Origin: a virus
Strand: one strand, 5' to 3'
IMG/VR virus record: IMGVR_UViG_3300049255_000166
Span: 1-40,103 of that record
DNA: 40,103 nt
Positions 22,254-28,742 of this stretch are shown here, piece by piece. Every line of letters begins with the position of its first letter. The stretch's first letter is position 1. The position numbers were made by a program, and so were the translations under genes. The notes under the pieces were generated by a model, which saw only the letters and a list, made by a program, of their open reading frames with translations, made no database searches and had not been told where the DNA came from.

Positions 22254-22808
22254 TCAGGTCCAATAGCTGTCGTTGGTCGCGTAGTCTGCCGGGATCGGGC
22301 TCATTGCCTTGAGCGCCCAGCTCTTGGCGTAGATTGCCTGCACGCCGGCAAGCACCTTGAGGCCCATCTCGACAAGCTCAGCCGGCGCCAGTGTCCAACT
22401 CTGATTGTTAGCGTCGCGGAACACCGTGGTCTGGGTTGAGCCCTGCCCCTGTAGGGCGAGGCCGCAGGTCGAGAGACCGTTGATGTTGCGAAAATCGGTG
22501 TCGTCGCGGGTCTGGACGGGGATCGTCTTGCCGGTCGAAAGCGTAACGGTGACGCCGAGGGCTATGCGTCGGGCAAGCTCAAGATCGACGCCGGCAGAAG
22601 CATCGACCGGAGGAGGCATCGGCGCCGGCACGATCGTGTACAGGCCAGCGTATTGTTTGACGATCTGCTCGACGAGCGGGGCCGCGATGGGAGCGGGCAT
22701 TCCCTCCGTGGAGGCGAAACTGGTCAGGGCCTGCTGGTAGGCGGCGATGGCCTTGTCAAGATCGTAGCCGAGCGCCGCGAATGTGTCCTGGGGTATCGGC
22801 AGCGGCAT
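22254..22808 (-). CDS. DUF4376-type tail fibre assembly protein
   Basis: 184 residues. The N-terminal half has a helix and Pro-rich linker (PLVEQIVKQYAGLYTIVPAP). The C-terminal half carries the DUF4376 pattern: VTVTLSTGKTIPVQTRDDTD, then FRNINGLSTCGLALQGQGS and QSWTLAPAELVEMGLKVLA. DUF4376 proteins are typically encoded directly after a tail fibre and are thought to act as fibre assembly chaperones. Here ATG 22808 overlaps the stop of the collar fibre gene by one base, matching that arrangement. Confidence 0.75.
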   Translation of the reverse strand: MPLPIPQDTFAALGYDLDKAIAAYQQALTSFASTEGMPAPIAAPLVEQIVKQYAGLYTIVPAPMPPPVDASAGVDLELARRIALGVTVTLSTGKTIPVQTRDDTDFRNINGLSTCGLALQGQGSTQTTVFRDANNQSWTLAPAELVEMGLKVLAGVQAIYAKSWALKAMSPIPADYATNDSYWT

Positions 22809-23638
22809 CAGGCACCTGCGAAGATCATGTAGTTGAGGGCGATGCCGGGAGGCACGGTGTTGTGTGCGCCGCCGCCGGCGTTGTCGGTCGTGGAGAGCGT
22901 GAAGGTGCTTGTGGTGATCGGATCGCTGGTGCCGCTGTTGTTGGTGCGCAGCACGCCGCCCGACCCCGCCGAGCCGGAGTCGCGAGCCGGGATCGAGCTC
23001 GATGTCATCGTGGTCGTGTAACTAAGCGCCGCGCTCTCGGCAGCCGTGATCGTATGCCCCTGCTCACCGCCGGTATTGCCAAGGGCGCTGCCGTCAAGGC
23101 CGCCGGTCTCTGCGTTGGTCAGCCGGTTCGCCGCCGAGCCGCCCATATTGTCGAGTCCGGCGACGAAGCGGCCCCGGAGGTCGGGAACGCCGAATGTGGT
23201 GGACCCGTCACCTGCCCCAAAGGTGGTGCTCAGCACCCGGAAAAGGGCCGCATAGGTCGTGCGGCTGACGTTCTGACCGTAGCAGAGCAGCCAGCCAGCC
23301 GGCGCCGCGCTGCCGGCATAGGGCAGCACCGTGCCGATCGGCAGGAAGTCTTCCTTGCGGGCCGTGATGAAGACTTCCGCCGAGCCAGAGAGGCTGAGCG
23401 GATTGTTGCTGTTGGTCGACTTGGTGACGTTGCGCGTCAGCGTCGTTCCCGCCGCCGTGTAAGTGCCGGTGCCGATCTCGCTGTTGCCGCCGTCGCGGAT
23501 GGCATAGCTGACCTGGTCGCCGTCGCTGATGCCGGCATTGGCAAAGGACAGGAACCCCGACACCGCCGCGCCGAGCGTGATGGTGCCGGTGCCCGTGGTC
23601 GCGGTGGTCATCCGCGCGAGATTGTAGAGGAGGGCCAT
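22808..23638 (-). CDS. Tail-collar fibre protein, 276 aa
   Basis: The N-terminal 95 residues form a beta domain (NLARMTTATTGTGTITLGAA, VSYAIRDGGNSEIGTGTYTA) common at the start of alphaproteobacterial phage fibres. The collar domain follows: PIGTVLPYAGSAAPAGWLLC, YGQNVSRTTYAALFRVLS and FGVPDLRGRFVAGLDNMGG. The C-terminus, GGAHNTVPPGIALNYMIF, is the standard end of collar proteins. It should form a receptor-binding or fibre component. It is the first gene of a fibre module located between neck genes and the major tail protein. Confidence 0.85.
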   Translation of the reverse strand: MALLYNLARMTTATTGTGTITLGAAVSGFLSFANAGISDGDQVSYAIRDGGNSEIGTGTYTAAGTTLTRNVTKSTNSNNPLSLSGSAEVFITARKEDFLPIGTVLPYAGSAAPAGWLLCYGQNVSRTTYAALFRVLSTTFGAGDGSTTFGVPDLRGRFVAGLDNMGGSAANRLTNAETGGLDGSALGNTGGEQGHTITAAESAALSYTTTMTSSSIPARDSGSAGSGGVLRTNNSGTSDPITTSTFTLSTTDNAGGGAHNTVPPGIALNYMIFAGA

Positions 23639-23662
23639 GGACGCTCCTCTCGCGGGCGAGAG

Positions 23663-23884
23663 CTAGCCCGCGACCTCGTGGTTCTCGAGCGTGATTGTCT
23701 CGCCGGTCTCGAGGCGGACGAGGGTCTTGGCGATGCGGACGTCGTAGCCGGGGTCGCCCTTCTCGGCCGCCTTGATGACCGTGCAGCGCTTGCCGTGATG
23801 CTGCTCGGTGTCGCGGCCGTTGTGGAGCGTCATGACCTCGTGGGCATGGCCGGAGGGATGGTTGGGATCGCCGCGGGTGGGCAT
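23663..23884 (-). CDS. Hypothetical small protein, 73 aa
   Basis: The N-terminus is His-rich (NHPSGHAHEVMTLHNG, EQHHGKR), possibly metal-binding. The C-terminal part alternates strands (CTVIKAAEKGDPGYDVRIA, RLETGETITLENHEVAG). ATG 23884 has GGAG upstream on the minus strand. It lies between two virion genes in the late block and has matching codon use. No family recognised. Confidence 0.65.
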   Translation of the reverse strand: MPTRGDPNHPSGHAHEVMTLHNGRDTEQHHGKRCTVIKAAEKGDPGYDVRIAKTLVRLETGETITLENHEVAG

Positions 23885-23913
23885 GGGGGGAACTCCGTGG
23901 TGTGAGAAGAGAG

Positions 23914-23950
23914 GCAGTCGGGAGTAAGCAATCGGCAGTCTGCCGATTGC
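23914..23950. repeat. GGCAGTCGG-type repeat and perfect hairpin in a gene junction
   Basis: GGCAGTCGGGAGTAAGCAATCGGCAGTCTGCCGATTGC contains GGCAGTC twice. It ends in a hairpin GCAATCGGCA-GTC-TGCCGATTGC (23928-23950). It lies in the 76-base gap upstream of the 73-aa gene. Related units occur at 7061-7085. Confidence 0.6.
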
Positions 23951-23960
23951 GCGCGCGAAG

Positions 23961-24449
23961 CTAGACTTCGCGGTAGATCAGCCCGGCCGACCAGTTGGTC
24001 AGCGTCGCCGGCGCGACCGGGAAGAAGAGGCCGAGGCCGGAGGTCGAGCCGGCGGCCTTGACCACGGTCTCGGTCGGCGTCGGGACGGACAACCAGCCGT
24101 TCAAGACGTTGAAGGTGTCCTCCCAGTCGGTGGTCTTCGACCCGGCGCCCTCGGCCGAGGCGTTGATCCCCGCGGTGCCCGCGGCGCCGGCGGTGCCGCC
24201 GGTGATGACGCTGGCGTTGGCGTCGGTCTCCTTGAGCTTGACCGGGGTGAACGAGGTCAAGGTCGGGAAGGCGGTGACCTGGTGCTCGACCTGGATGCGC
24301 TGCTGGGCGCTCGTGGCGTTGGCGCTCTGCCCGACCCAGAAGCGGAGGAACTCGAGGTTCGGGTTCACCGACGCGGGCGGGTTGACGAAGATCAGGGTCG
24401 TCGCGCCGGCGACGGTCAGGCCGCCGGACGAGATGCGGAATTCACGCAT
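23961..24449 (-). CDS. Putative virion structural protein, 162 aa
   Basis: It starts REFRISSGGLTVAGATTLIF and has a beta-rich core with LEFLRFWVGQSANATSAQQR, QVEHQVTAFPTLTSFTPVKL, a Gly/Ala turn region, and a C-terminal LGLFFPVAPATLTNWSAGLI. The polarity and length fit a small decoration or tail-associated protein. It lies between the tRNA-Thr and the fibre module. No family recognised; structural role inferred from context. Confidence 0.65.
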   Translation of the reverse strand: MREFRISSGGLTVAGATTLIFVNPPASVNPNLEFLRFWVGQSANATSAQQRIQVEHQVTAFPTLTSFTPVKLKETDANASVITGGTAGAAGTAGINASAEGAGSKTTDWEDTFNVLNGWLSVPTPTETVVKAAGSTSGLGLFFPVAPATLTNWSAGLIYREV

Positions 24450-24550
24450 GGGATGCGGGCTCCATCATGAGGGATTGCCGGCGTCGTCAGACGCGGGCGG
24501 GTTCCGCTTGCCCAAGGCGGCCTTTCGGGGCGACACGAAACGAGAGAGAC

Positions 24551-24626
24551 TGGTGCCGGCCGGGAAGAGTCGAACTTCCGACCCCCGCATTACGAGTGCA
24601 GTGCTCTACCGCTGAGCTACGCCGGC
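24551..24626 (-). tRNA. tRNA-Thr(CGU), linear, CCA encoded, one extra base at the acceptor
   Basis: Minus strand from 24626: acceptor GCCGGCG, D-arm GCTC-AGCGGTA-GAGC, anticodon stem CTGCA/TGCGG with loop CTCGTAA (anticodon CGU, antisense of 24592-24594), variable GGGTC, T-arm GGAAG-TTCGACT-CTTCC, then C-GGCCGGC-ACCA. All stems close except the base of the acceptor: eight bases lie between the T-stem and ACCA where seven are expected, leaving one bulged base near position 66. Six acceptor pairs are still perfect. It could be functional with a bulge, decaying, or a base-calling error. It sits between two late genes on the same strand. Confidence 0.85.
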
Positions 24627-24633
24627 AAGTCGT

Positions 24634-25059
24634 TCAGTTAACGCGGCTGACGTTCTCGGGGATGATCAGCTTCGGCCCGGATGAGCGGCGGTAGGCTTTG
24701 CCGGCGTCGCAGAGCTCGATCGCTTCGATGAGCTGTCGGGCGAAGCTGTCGGCCTCCTCGGCGCCGTAGCGGATCGAGCCGTCCAGACTGCCATTACTGA
24801 AGAGCATCACTTCGAACTCTCCGCCCCGGCAGCGATCGAGAGCCTCGACGAGCTTGCGCGCGAAATTCTCGGCCTGGTCCTGCGTGTAGCGGATCGAACC
24901 CTTGGGCAGGCCGTCGTAGAGGAGAACGATTTCGATCGCGCCGATCTTCGGGTTGACCATGAAGCGGAATTCGCGCCGATCGGCCGCTTTCTGCCGCGGC
25001 TGCGGACGCGGGTGGGCGTTGAACCGCAGCTCGCGGGCGGGCTCCGCGCTGGCGATCAT
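24634..25059 (-). CDS. Hypothetical protein with an internal duplication, 141 aa
   Basis: ATG 25059 overlaps the preceding stop (ATGA). The N-terminus is basic (NAHPRPQPRQKAADRREFRF). Two homologous units follow: PKGSIRYTQDQAENFARKLV-EALDRC and LDGSIRYGAEEADSFARQLI-EAIELCD. Each consists of a short strand GSIRY then an amphipathic helix ending in Cys. The tandem units suggest a pseudo-symmetric small fold. It lies in the neck region, directly after the tRNA-Thr. No family recognised. Confidence 0.7.
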   Translation of the reverse strand: MIASAEPARELRFNAHPRPQPRQKAADRREFRFMVNPKIGAIEIVLLYDGLPKGSIRYTQDQAENFARKLVEALDRCRGGEFEVMLFSNGSLDGSIRYGAEEADSFARQLIEAIELCDAGKAYRRSSGPKLIIPENVSRVN

Positions 25060-25349
25060 ACGAACGTCCTCCCGCTCCAGGTCTTCCATCCAGCCTTGCC
25101 GAAGATGCGGACGCGCCGGCCGCTGGCGCGGCAGCACTCGATGCGGCTCGCGAACTCGCCGGTCCAGATGTCGTTGCGGAGCACGGTCCACTCGAGGTCG
25201 TCGTTGTGGCGCACGCCGAGCGTCCAGCAGTCGCCGCGCTCATCGGTGATGAGCAGCGCCGGCGGGATGACGACATCGGCCTCGGTCTCGCGCTCGCGGT
25301 AGTACCGCTCGCCGTAAACCTGGCCGACGAAGGAATCGCGAGTTTCCAT
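25056..25349 (-). CDS. Hypothetical small protein, 97 aa
   Basis: A beta-rich small protein: ADVVIPPALLITDERGDCWT, LGVRHNDDLEWTVLRNDIW, ECCRASGRRVRIFGKAGWKT. The three Cys residues (DCW, ECC) are not in a clear metal pattern. ATG 25349 is well placed and the stop overlaps the next gene. It is co-transcribed with neck genes and may be a small accessory head-tail protein. No family recognised. Confidence 0.65.
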   Translation of the reverse strand: METRDSFVGQVYGERYYRERETEADVVIPPALLITDERGDCWTLGVRHNDDLEWTVLRNDIWTGEFASRIECCRASGRRVRIFGKAGWKTWSGRTFV

Positions 25350-25394
25350 GCTTGCTCCGGCTGGGGTTCGCGCGTTGGCTCCGCCTCTCTACCG

Positions 25395-25838
25395 CTAGGG
25401 AAGGAGGATGCGGATCGGCACGATCAGCAGCCCGTCGCCGTCGAGGTCGCCGGGATCCTTGACCACCTCGCCGTCGATGTAGCAGTGCGAGACGAGGCCG
25501 CCGAGGGTCTGCCGGTTGCCGACGAAGGCATCGCGGCCGCTCGGCGTCAGCGCCGCGTCGAGCTCGTCGAGGATTGTGTTGATCTGCGTCGCGCCGACGA
25601 TCGTGGCGTCCTTGGCGTCGGTGTAGACGAAGAGCGTCGCGTGGAGCTCGCGCTTCTGCAGCGTCTCGCTCGGATGCGAATAGGCCTCGTTGTGCTCGAG
25701 CATGTACAGCGCCGGGCGTTCCGTCGCGGGGACGTCGTCCCACAGCACCAGGCGCCGGCCGGTCCTGGCGAAATCGTGGACGCCGATGACCAGGTTGAAC
25801 AGCGCCGTCATGACGGCTTCGCGAGTGACGGCGGCCAT
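25395..25838 (-). CDS. Tail terminator / tail completion protein
   Basis: 147 residues. AAVTREAVMTALFNLVIGVH starts a helix, followed by RLVLWDDVPATERPALYMLE, then KRELHATLFVYTDAKDAT and NTILDELDAALTPS, and a C-terminal strand DGLLIVPIRILLP. This alpha/beta layout and the order connector, gp10-like protein, this gene, tail module match siphovirus tail terminator proteins, which cap the tail tube and join it to the head. The assignment combines pattern and position. Confidence 0.7.
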   Translation of the reverse strand: MAAVTREAVMTALFNLVIGVHDFARTGRRLVLWDDVPATERPALYMLEHNEAYSHPSETLQKRELHATLFVYTDAKDATIVGATQINTILDELDAALTPSGRDAFVGNRQTLGGLVSHCYIDGEVVKDPGDLDGDGLLIVPIRILLP

Positions 25839-25842
25839 GGCG

Positions 25843-26313
25843 TCACGCCTGATTCAGGCCGAACTTCACCGCGTCGGTGAGCTCGGCGCGGATCTGGCTC
25901 GCCATGCTGTCGAGCGACGGCTTCAGGAACGGGTGCGCCGGGATCACCGCGCCCGGGTTCATGACCCGCGCCGCGAAGACCTGGGCGCCGCCGAGGGCAA
26001 AGGCGAGCACCTTCGCCTTGTCGGGCAGGATCTCGTGGGCCTTCGTCTTGGCGCCGCGCTCCTGGGCGCGCGCATACTGCTTGGCCTTGCCGGAGACGTA
26101 GACCCGGGCGGTCACCGCTTTCTCGCTCGCCCGCACGCGCTGGCGGATGCTCGAGGCGAGCTTGCCGCTCAGCTTCGGCGCCACGCCGGCGGCCTTCTCG
26201 GCGAGGGCGGCGGCGAGCTCGAGCTCCTTTTCCTTGAGCGCGTTCATCACGCTCTCCGGCATGCGCTTGAGGCGCGCCTCGCCGGCGACGGCGTTGATCT
26301 CGATCTTGAGCAT
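25843..26313 (-). CDS. HK97 gp10-like / minor tail protein
   Basis: 156 residues. A basic N-terminal strand (KIEINAVAGEARLKRM), a long helix (ALKEKELELAAALAEKAAGV), then APKLSGKLASSIRQRV, the A-P-x-x-x-G-x-L-x-x-S-I motif of HK97 gp10/phage Z-type proteins. The C-terminal PAHPFLKPSLDSMASQI matches the family ending. It takes part in head-tail joining. Unusually, the minus-strand sequence before ATG 26313 has no ribosome site: it is occupied by the permuted tRNA element, suggesting that the tRNA displaced the original leader. Confidence 0.8.
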   Translation of the reverse strand: MLKIEINAVAGEARLKRMPESVMNALKEKELELAAALAEKAAGVAPKLSGKLASSIRQRVRASEKAVTARVYVSGKAKQYARAQERGAKTKAHEILPDKAKVLAFALGGAQVFAARVMNPGAVIPAHPFLKPSLDSMASQIRAELTDAVKFGLNQA

Positions 26314-26326
26314 CGTGCTAAACCGG

Positions 26327-26410
26327 CTGCAGGCGGAGGTCGGTGGTTCGAATCCACCTCGGTTCCATTCGACGGGGCCGATAGCTCAGGCGGGAGAGCG
26401 CCGCCCTCAA
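26327..26410 (+). tRNA. Circularly permuted tRNA (3' half encoded before 5' half)
   Basis: In order on the plus strand: 3' anticodon strand GGCGG (26332-26336), variable AGGTC, T-arm GGTGG-TTCGAAT-CCACC (26342-26358) and 3' acceptor TCGGTTC (26359-26365). A spacer C-ATTCGAC-G follows. Then 5' acceptor GGGCCGA (26375-26381), TA, D-arm GCTC-AGGCGGGA-GAGC (26384-26399), G and 5' anticodon strand CCGCC (26401-26405). The acceptor strands pair at all seven positions (two G-U), plus one extra G-C. The anticodon strands pair 5 of 5. No linear arrangement works on either side. The anticodon cannot be fixed because the loop junction (CTGCA upstream, CTCAAC downstream) is unknown. It fills the 98-base gap between two opposite-strand CDSs. 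Confidence 0.7.
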
Positions 26411-26411
26411 C

Positions 26412-27293
26412 TCAGGCCGCGGCGACGACCGGCACGCGATAGGAGTCGAGCAGTCCCTCCACGTAATAGGGCATCGTCTTCAGGTCGAAGCTGACGGTTT
26501 CCTGGGCGTTGAGCGCCTTCGACTTCACTCCGATGCGCTCGAGGTAGCGGAAGCGCTCGGCGGCGATCTCGATCACCGCCTGCTCGATATCGCTCGGCAC
26601 GAACCCGTAGGTGAGGAGCACCGCCTGGCCGGCGTCGCCGGCGGCGAAGCCGTAGTTGCCCTTGGCGTCGACCGTATACTGTCCTGTCGCCGGGCTGGCG
26701 GCGACATTCGCGAGCGCCGCGCCGCTCGAGGCGTATGTGACGCCACCATCGCTGCCCCAGGGGCCGAGCGGCTGCTGGGCGGCGACCGACTGGCCGGCGC
26801 CCTGCGGCACCGTCGCCGCCTCGTTGGTGACCTGGTAGCCCGCGACGTAGCTGACCGCGACGTTGCGGATCCCGGCGTCGAAGGCCCACTGCCAGCCCTG
26901 GATCGAGAGCATCTGGGCATTGCCCGGGATGGTCCCGTCCCACGGGTCGAGAATGTAGCCGTCGCCGGGCTCCTCGCCGAAGACGAGGGGCGGCGCGGCG
27001 GTGATGGTCTCGCCGTTGATCGTCAGCGAGGTGATCGAGAGGACCGGCCAGCGTCGGAGCTGGATGCGGCTGCCTGAGGTCGCGGCGATGCCGCCGCGGG
27101 TCATCACGACGCTGTCGCCGCCGGAGCCGTCGCGCACCTCGGTGACCGGGGTCGGCGTCCAGATCGGCCGGTTGGTATAGTTGCAGACGAAGAGCGAGGC
27201 CTGGCGGATGAGCCGGCCGAGCTGCAGGTCGTTGTTCGAGTTGGCTATGCCAAGCCAGAGCTTGACGTTGTCGAGGCTGGCGAGGTCGGGCAT
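26412..27293 (-). CDS. Head-tail connector (gp6-like) with inserted beta module
   Basis: 293 residues. The N-terminus ASLDNVKLWLGIANSNNDLQ and LGRLIRQASLFVCNYTNRPI, then RRWPVLSITSLTINGE, are typical of gp6-like connectors. The C-terminal helix region SDIEQAVIEIAAERFRYLER completes the fold. Between them (about residues 158-231) is an extra domain ending GQYTVDAKGNYGFAAGDAGQ, which also occurs in the major tail protein. gp6-type proteins form the ring below the portal. The stop TGA at 26414-26412 lies immediately after the permuted tRNA on the other strand. Confidence 0.8.
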   Translation of the reverse strand: MPDLASLDNVKLWLGIANSNNDLQLGRLIRQASLFVCNYTNRPIWTPTPVTEVRDGSGGDSVVMTRGGIAATSGSRIQLRRWPVLSITSLTINGETITAAPPLVFGEEPGDGYILDPWDGTIPGNAQMLSIQGWQWAFDAGIRNVAVSYVAGYQVTNEAATVPQGAGQSVAAQQPLGPWGSDGGVTYASSGAALANVAASPATGQYTVDAKGNYGFAAGDAGQAVLLTYGFVPSDIEQAVIEIAAERFRYLERIGVKSKALNAQETVSFDLKTMPYYVEGLLDSYRVPVVAAA

Positions 27294-27322
27294 GGACGCT
27301 CCTGCCGCGGCACGCGACCGGA

Positions 27323-27658
27323 CTAGACGTAGATCAGCGTGAGCGTGCGGGTGGCGGTCTGGTTGACCGGCGAGCCCGATGTGCCGGAGCGGACCTTGAG
27401 CATGGTGACGCCGCGCCAGAGGGTCGGATCGATCGCGATGTACTGGCCCGCCGCGGCGTTGTAGGTGAGGACGGCCGAAGCGCCCTGCATCTCCAGCCAG
27501 GTCGTGCCGCCGTCAGGGCTCATCTGGAAGGTGAGCGCGGCCGCGTCCCAGCCCACGTCCATCTGGATCCCGACGAGAAGACGATTGACGCCGAGCGTCG
27601 CGGCGATCGAGAGCGACTGGCCGCTCGTGATCGTGACCTGCTGGGTCTGCAGTGACAT
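27323..27658 (-). CDS. Small virion protein, 111 aa
   Basis: ATG 27658 is chosen over upstream starts because AGGAG lies seven bases before it and the extra upstream residues come from palindromic non-coding DNA. The protein is beta-rich: SLQTQQVTITSGQSLSIAAT, LLVGIQMDVGWDAAALTFQM, SPDGGTTWLEMQGASAVLTY, and LWRGVTMLKVRSGTSG. This pattern (QxxxITSGQSLS ... PALTFQxSxDGGTTW) recurs in phage genomes as a small structural protein, possibly decorating head or neck. Function inferred from context. Confidence 0.7.
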   Translation of the reverse strand: MSLQTQQVTITSGQSLSIAATLGVNRLLVGIQMDVGWDAAALTFQMSPDGGTTWLEMQGASAVLTYNAAAGQYIAIDPTLWRGVTMLKVRSGTSGSPVNQTATRTLTLIYV

Positions 27659-27665
27659 CGGCAGG

Positions 27666-27860
27666 CTCCTGCGGCTTCGCCGCATTCGCGGACCCCTCCC
27701 CGAAACCGCTCCGCGGTTTCGACCCTCCCGCACCCAAATCGGGCCTGCCCGATTTCGGCACTGATGACTGCCGATCTCGGGCAAGCCCGAGATCGGTGGT
27801 AGGGTTAGGCGTCCGTTCCAGGTGGGGGCGCGACCGCATCATGCGATCGAGATAGTCTCG
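27666..27860. repeat. Cluster of palindromes in a 207-base intergenic region
   Basis: No gene seen. Successive hairpins include CGGCTTCGCCG, GAAACCGCTCCGCGGTTTC, AAATCGGGCCTGCCCGATTT, CCGATCTCGGGCAAGCCCGAGATCGG (in two parts around CAAG) and GATCGAGA...TCTCGGATC. The style (CCCTCCCC next to palindromes) resembles chromosomal REP-type repeats of alphaproteobacteria rather than phage signals. It separates two virion genes in the same operon. Confidence 0.65.
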
Positions 27861-27865
27861 GATCA

Positions 27866-28627
27866 TCACGACCGGTTGGCGTAGACCTTGGCGTAATCGA
27901 GCTGCATCGTGGCGACGCCGGTGCCGCTCGGCTTGTAGCAGCTGAAATAGGGCTGCAGGATCGCGTTCGCGCCGGTCGCCGCGAACTTGACCTGCCCGGC
28001 GGTGTTCTGCTGGACGCCGTCGATATAGAAGCCGACGTCGTTCACGTTGGTGAGGTCGATCCGGTAGATGTGCCAGTCGGTGGCGAGCACCGTGGTCGGG
28101 CTCGACAGGTTGTTCTGGGTGACCTGGTCCTGCGACCGCATCTTGATGAGGCCGGAGCCGTTGGCCCCCATCTCGGCGTAGTAGGAAGCGTTGTCGGGGC
28201 CATCGATCCAGGCCGAGGACAGGCCGAAGACCGCCTGGACGCCGGCGGCCGAGGGCAGCACCGAGAGCTTGACCCGGCACTCGAACACCAGGCCCTTGGT
28301 CACGTCGAGCTGGAGGTTGTCCGCCCAGTAGAGGCTCGCCTCCTGCTTTTCCGAGGTGGCGTCGAGGGCGAGCTGGATGGCGCCGAAGGCGGCGTTGGCT
28401 ATGCCGGCGACGCTCGGGCTGCCGGCCGATTGTACGGTCTTCTTGATCCAGTCGAAGCCGATGGTGGGGGTCGTCGGGAAGGTGGCGCCACCCTTGGCGG
28501 CGCCGAGGAACTCCTCGGCATACCAAATGACGGCGCCGCTGTTGCTCACCTCGAAGGTGTTCTTGTCGAACTCCTCGAAGACGTTCGCCGCGTTGAGACG
28601 CGCCGCGATGCGGCTCTTGTCGGACAT
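27866..28627 (-). CDS. Virion protein with lectin-like (concanavalin-type) beta sandwich
   Basis: 253 residues. KSRIAARLNAANVFEEFDKN is a helical N-terminus. The remainder looks like a LamG/concanavalin-A-like fold: LVFECRVKLSVLPSAAGVQA, then VFGLSSAWIDGPDNASYYAE, TDWHIYRIDLTNVNDVGFYI and DGVQQNTAGQVKF. The FYIDGVQ strand and W-H-x-Y-R-I-D strand are diagnostic of this fold. Encoded between capsid and connector genes, it may decorate the head or bind surface glycans. The fold is inferred by pattern. Confidence 0.7.
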   Translation of the reverse strand: MSDKSRIAARLNAANVFEEFDKNTFEVSNSGAVIWYAEEFLGAAKGGATFPTTPTIGFDWIKKTVQSAGSPSVAGIANAAFGAIQLALDATSEKQEASLYWADNLQLDVTKGLVFECRVKLSVLPSAAGVQAVFGLSSAWIDGPDNASYYAEMGANGSGLIKMRSQDQVTQNNLSSPTTVLATDWHIYRIDLTNVNDVGFYIDGVQQNTAGQVKFAATGANAILQPYFSCYKPSGTGVATMQLDYAKVYANRS

Positions 28628-28641
28628 GGAAGCTTCCCTTT

Positions 28642-28734
28642 CGGCATGGCCGGGGACTTGTCCCGCACATCCGCTTTGGGCGGCGGGATTCTCGGCAAAA
28701 AGACGTGGATGGCCGGACGAAGCCCGGCCATGAC
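28642..28734. repeat. REP-like palindromic element pair
   Basis: A full palindrome, CGTGGATGGCCGGACGAAGC and on to CCGGCCATGACG (28703-28734), is preceded by a partial relative, ATGGCCGGGGACTTGTCCC (from 28645), with about 45 bases between. I recognise the TGGATGGCCGG...CCGGCCATGACG type as a common chromosomal REP-like repeat in Bradyrhizobium-like and related alphaproteobacteria. Its presence inside the late operon indicates acquisition from a host chromosome. Confidence 0.65.
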
Positions 28735-28742
28735 GTGGCGCG

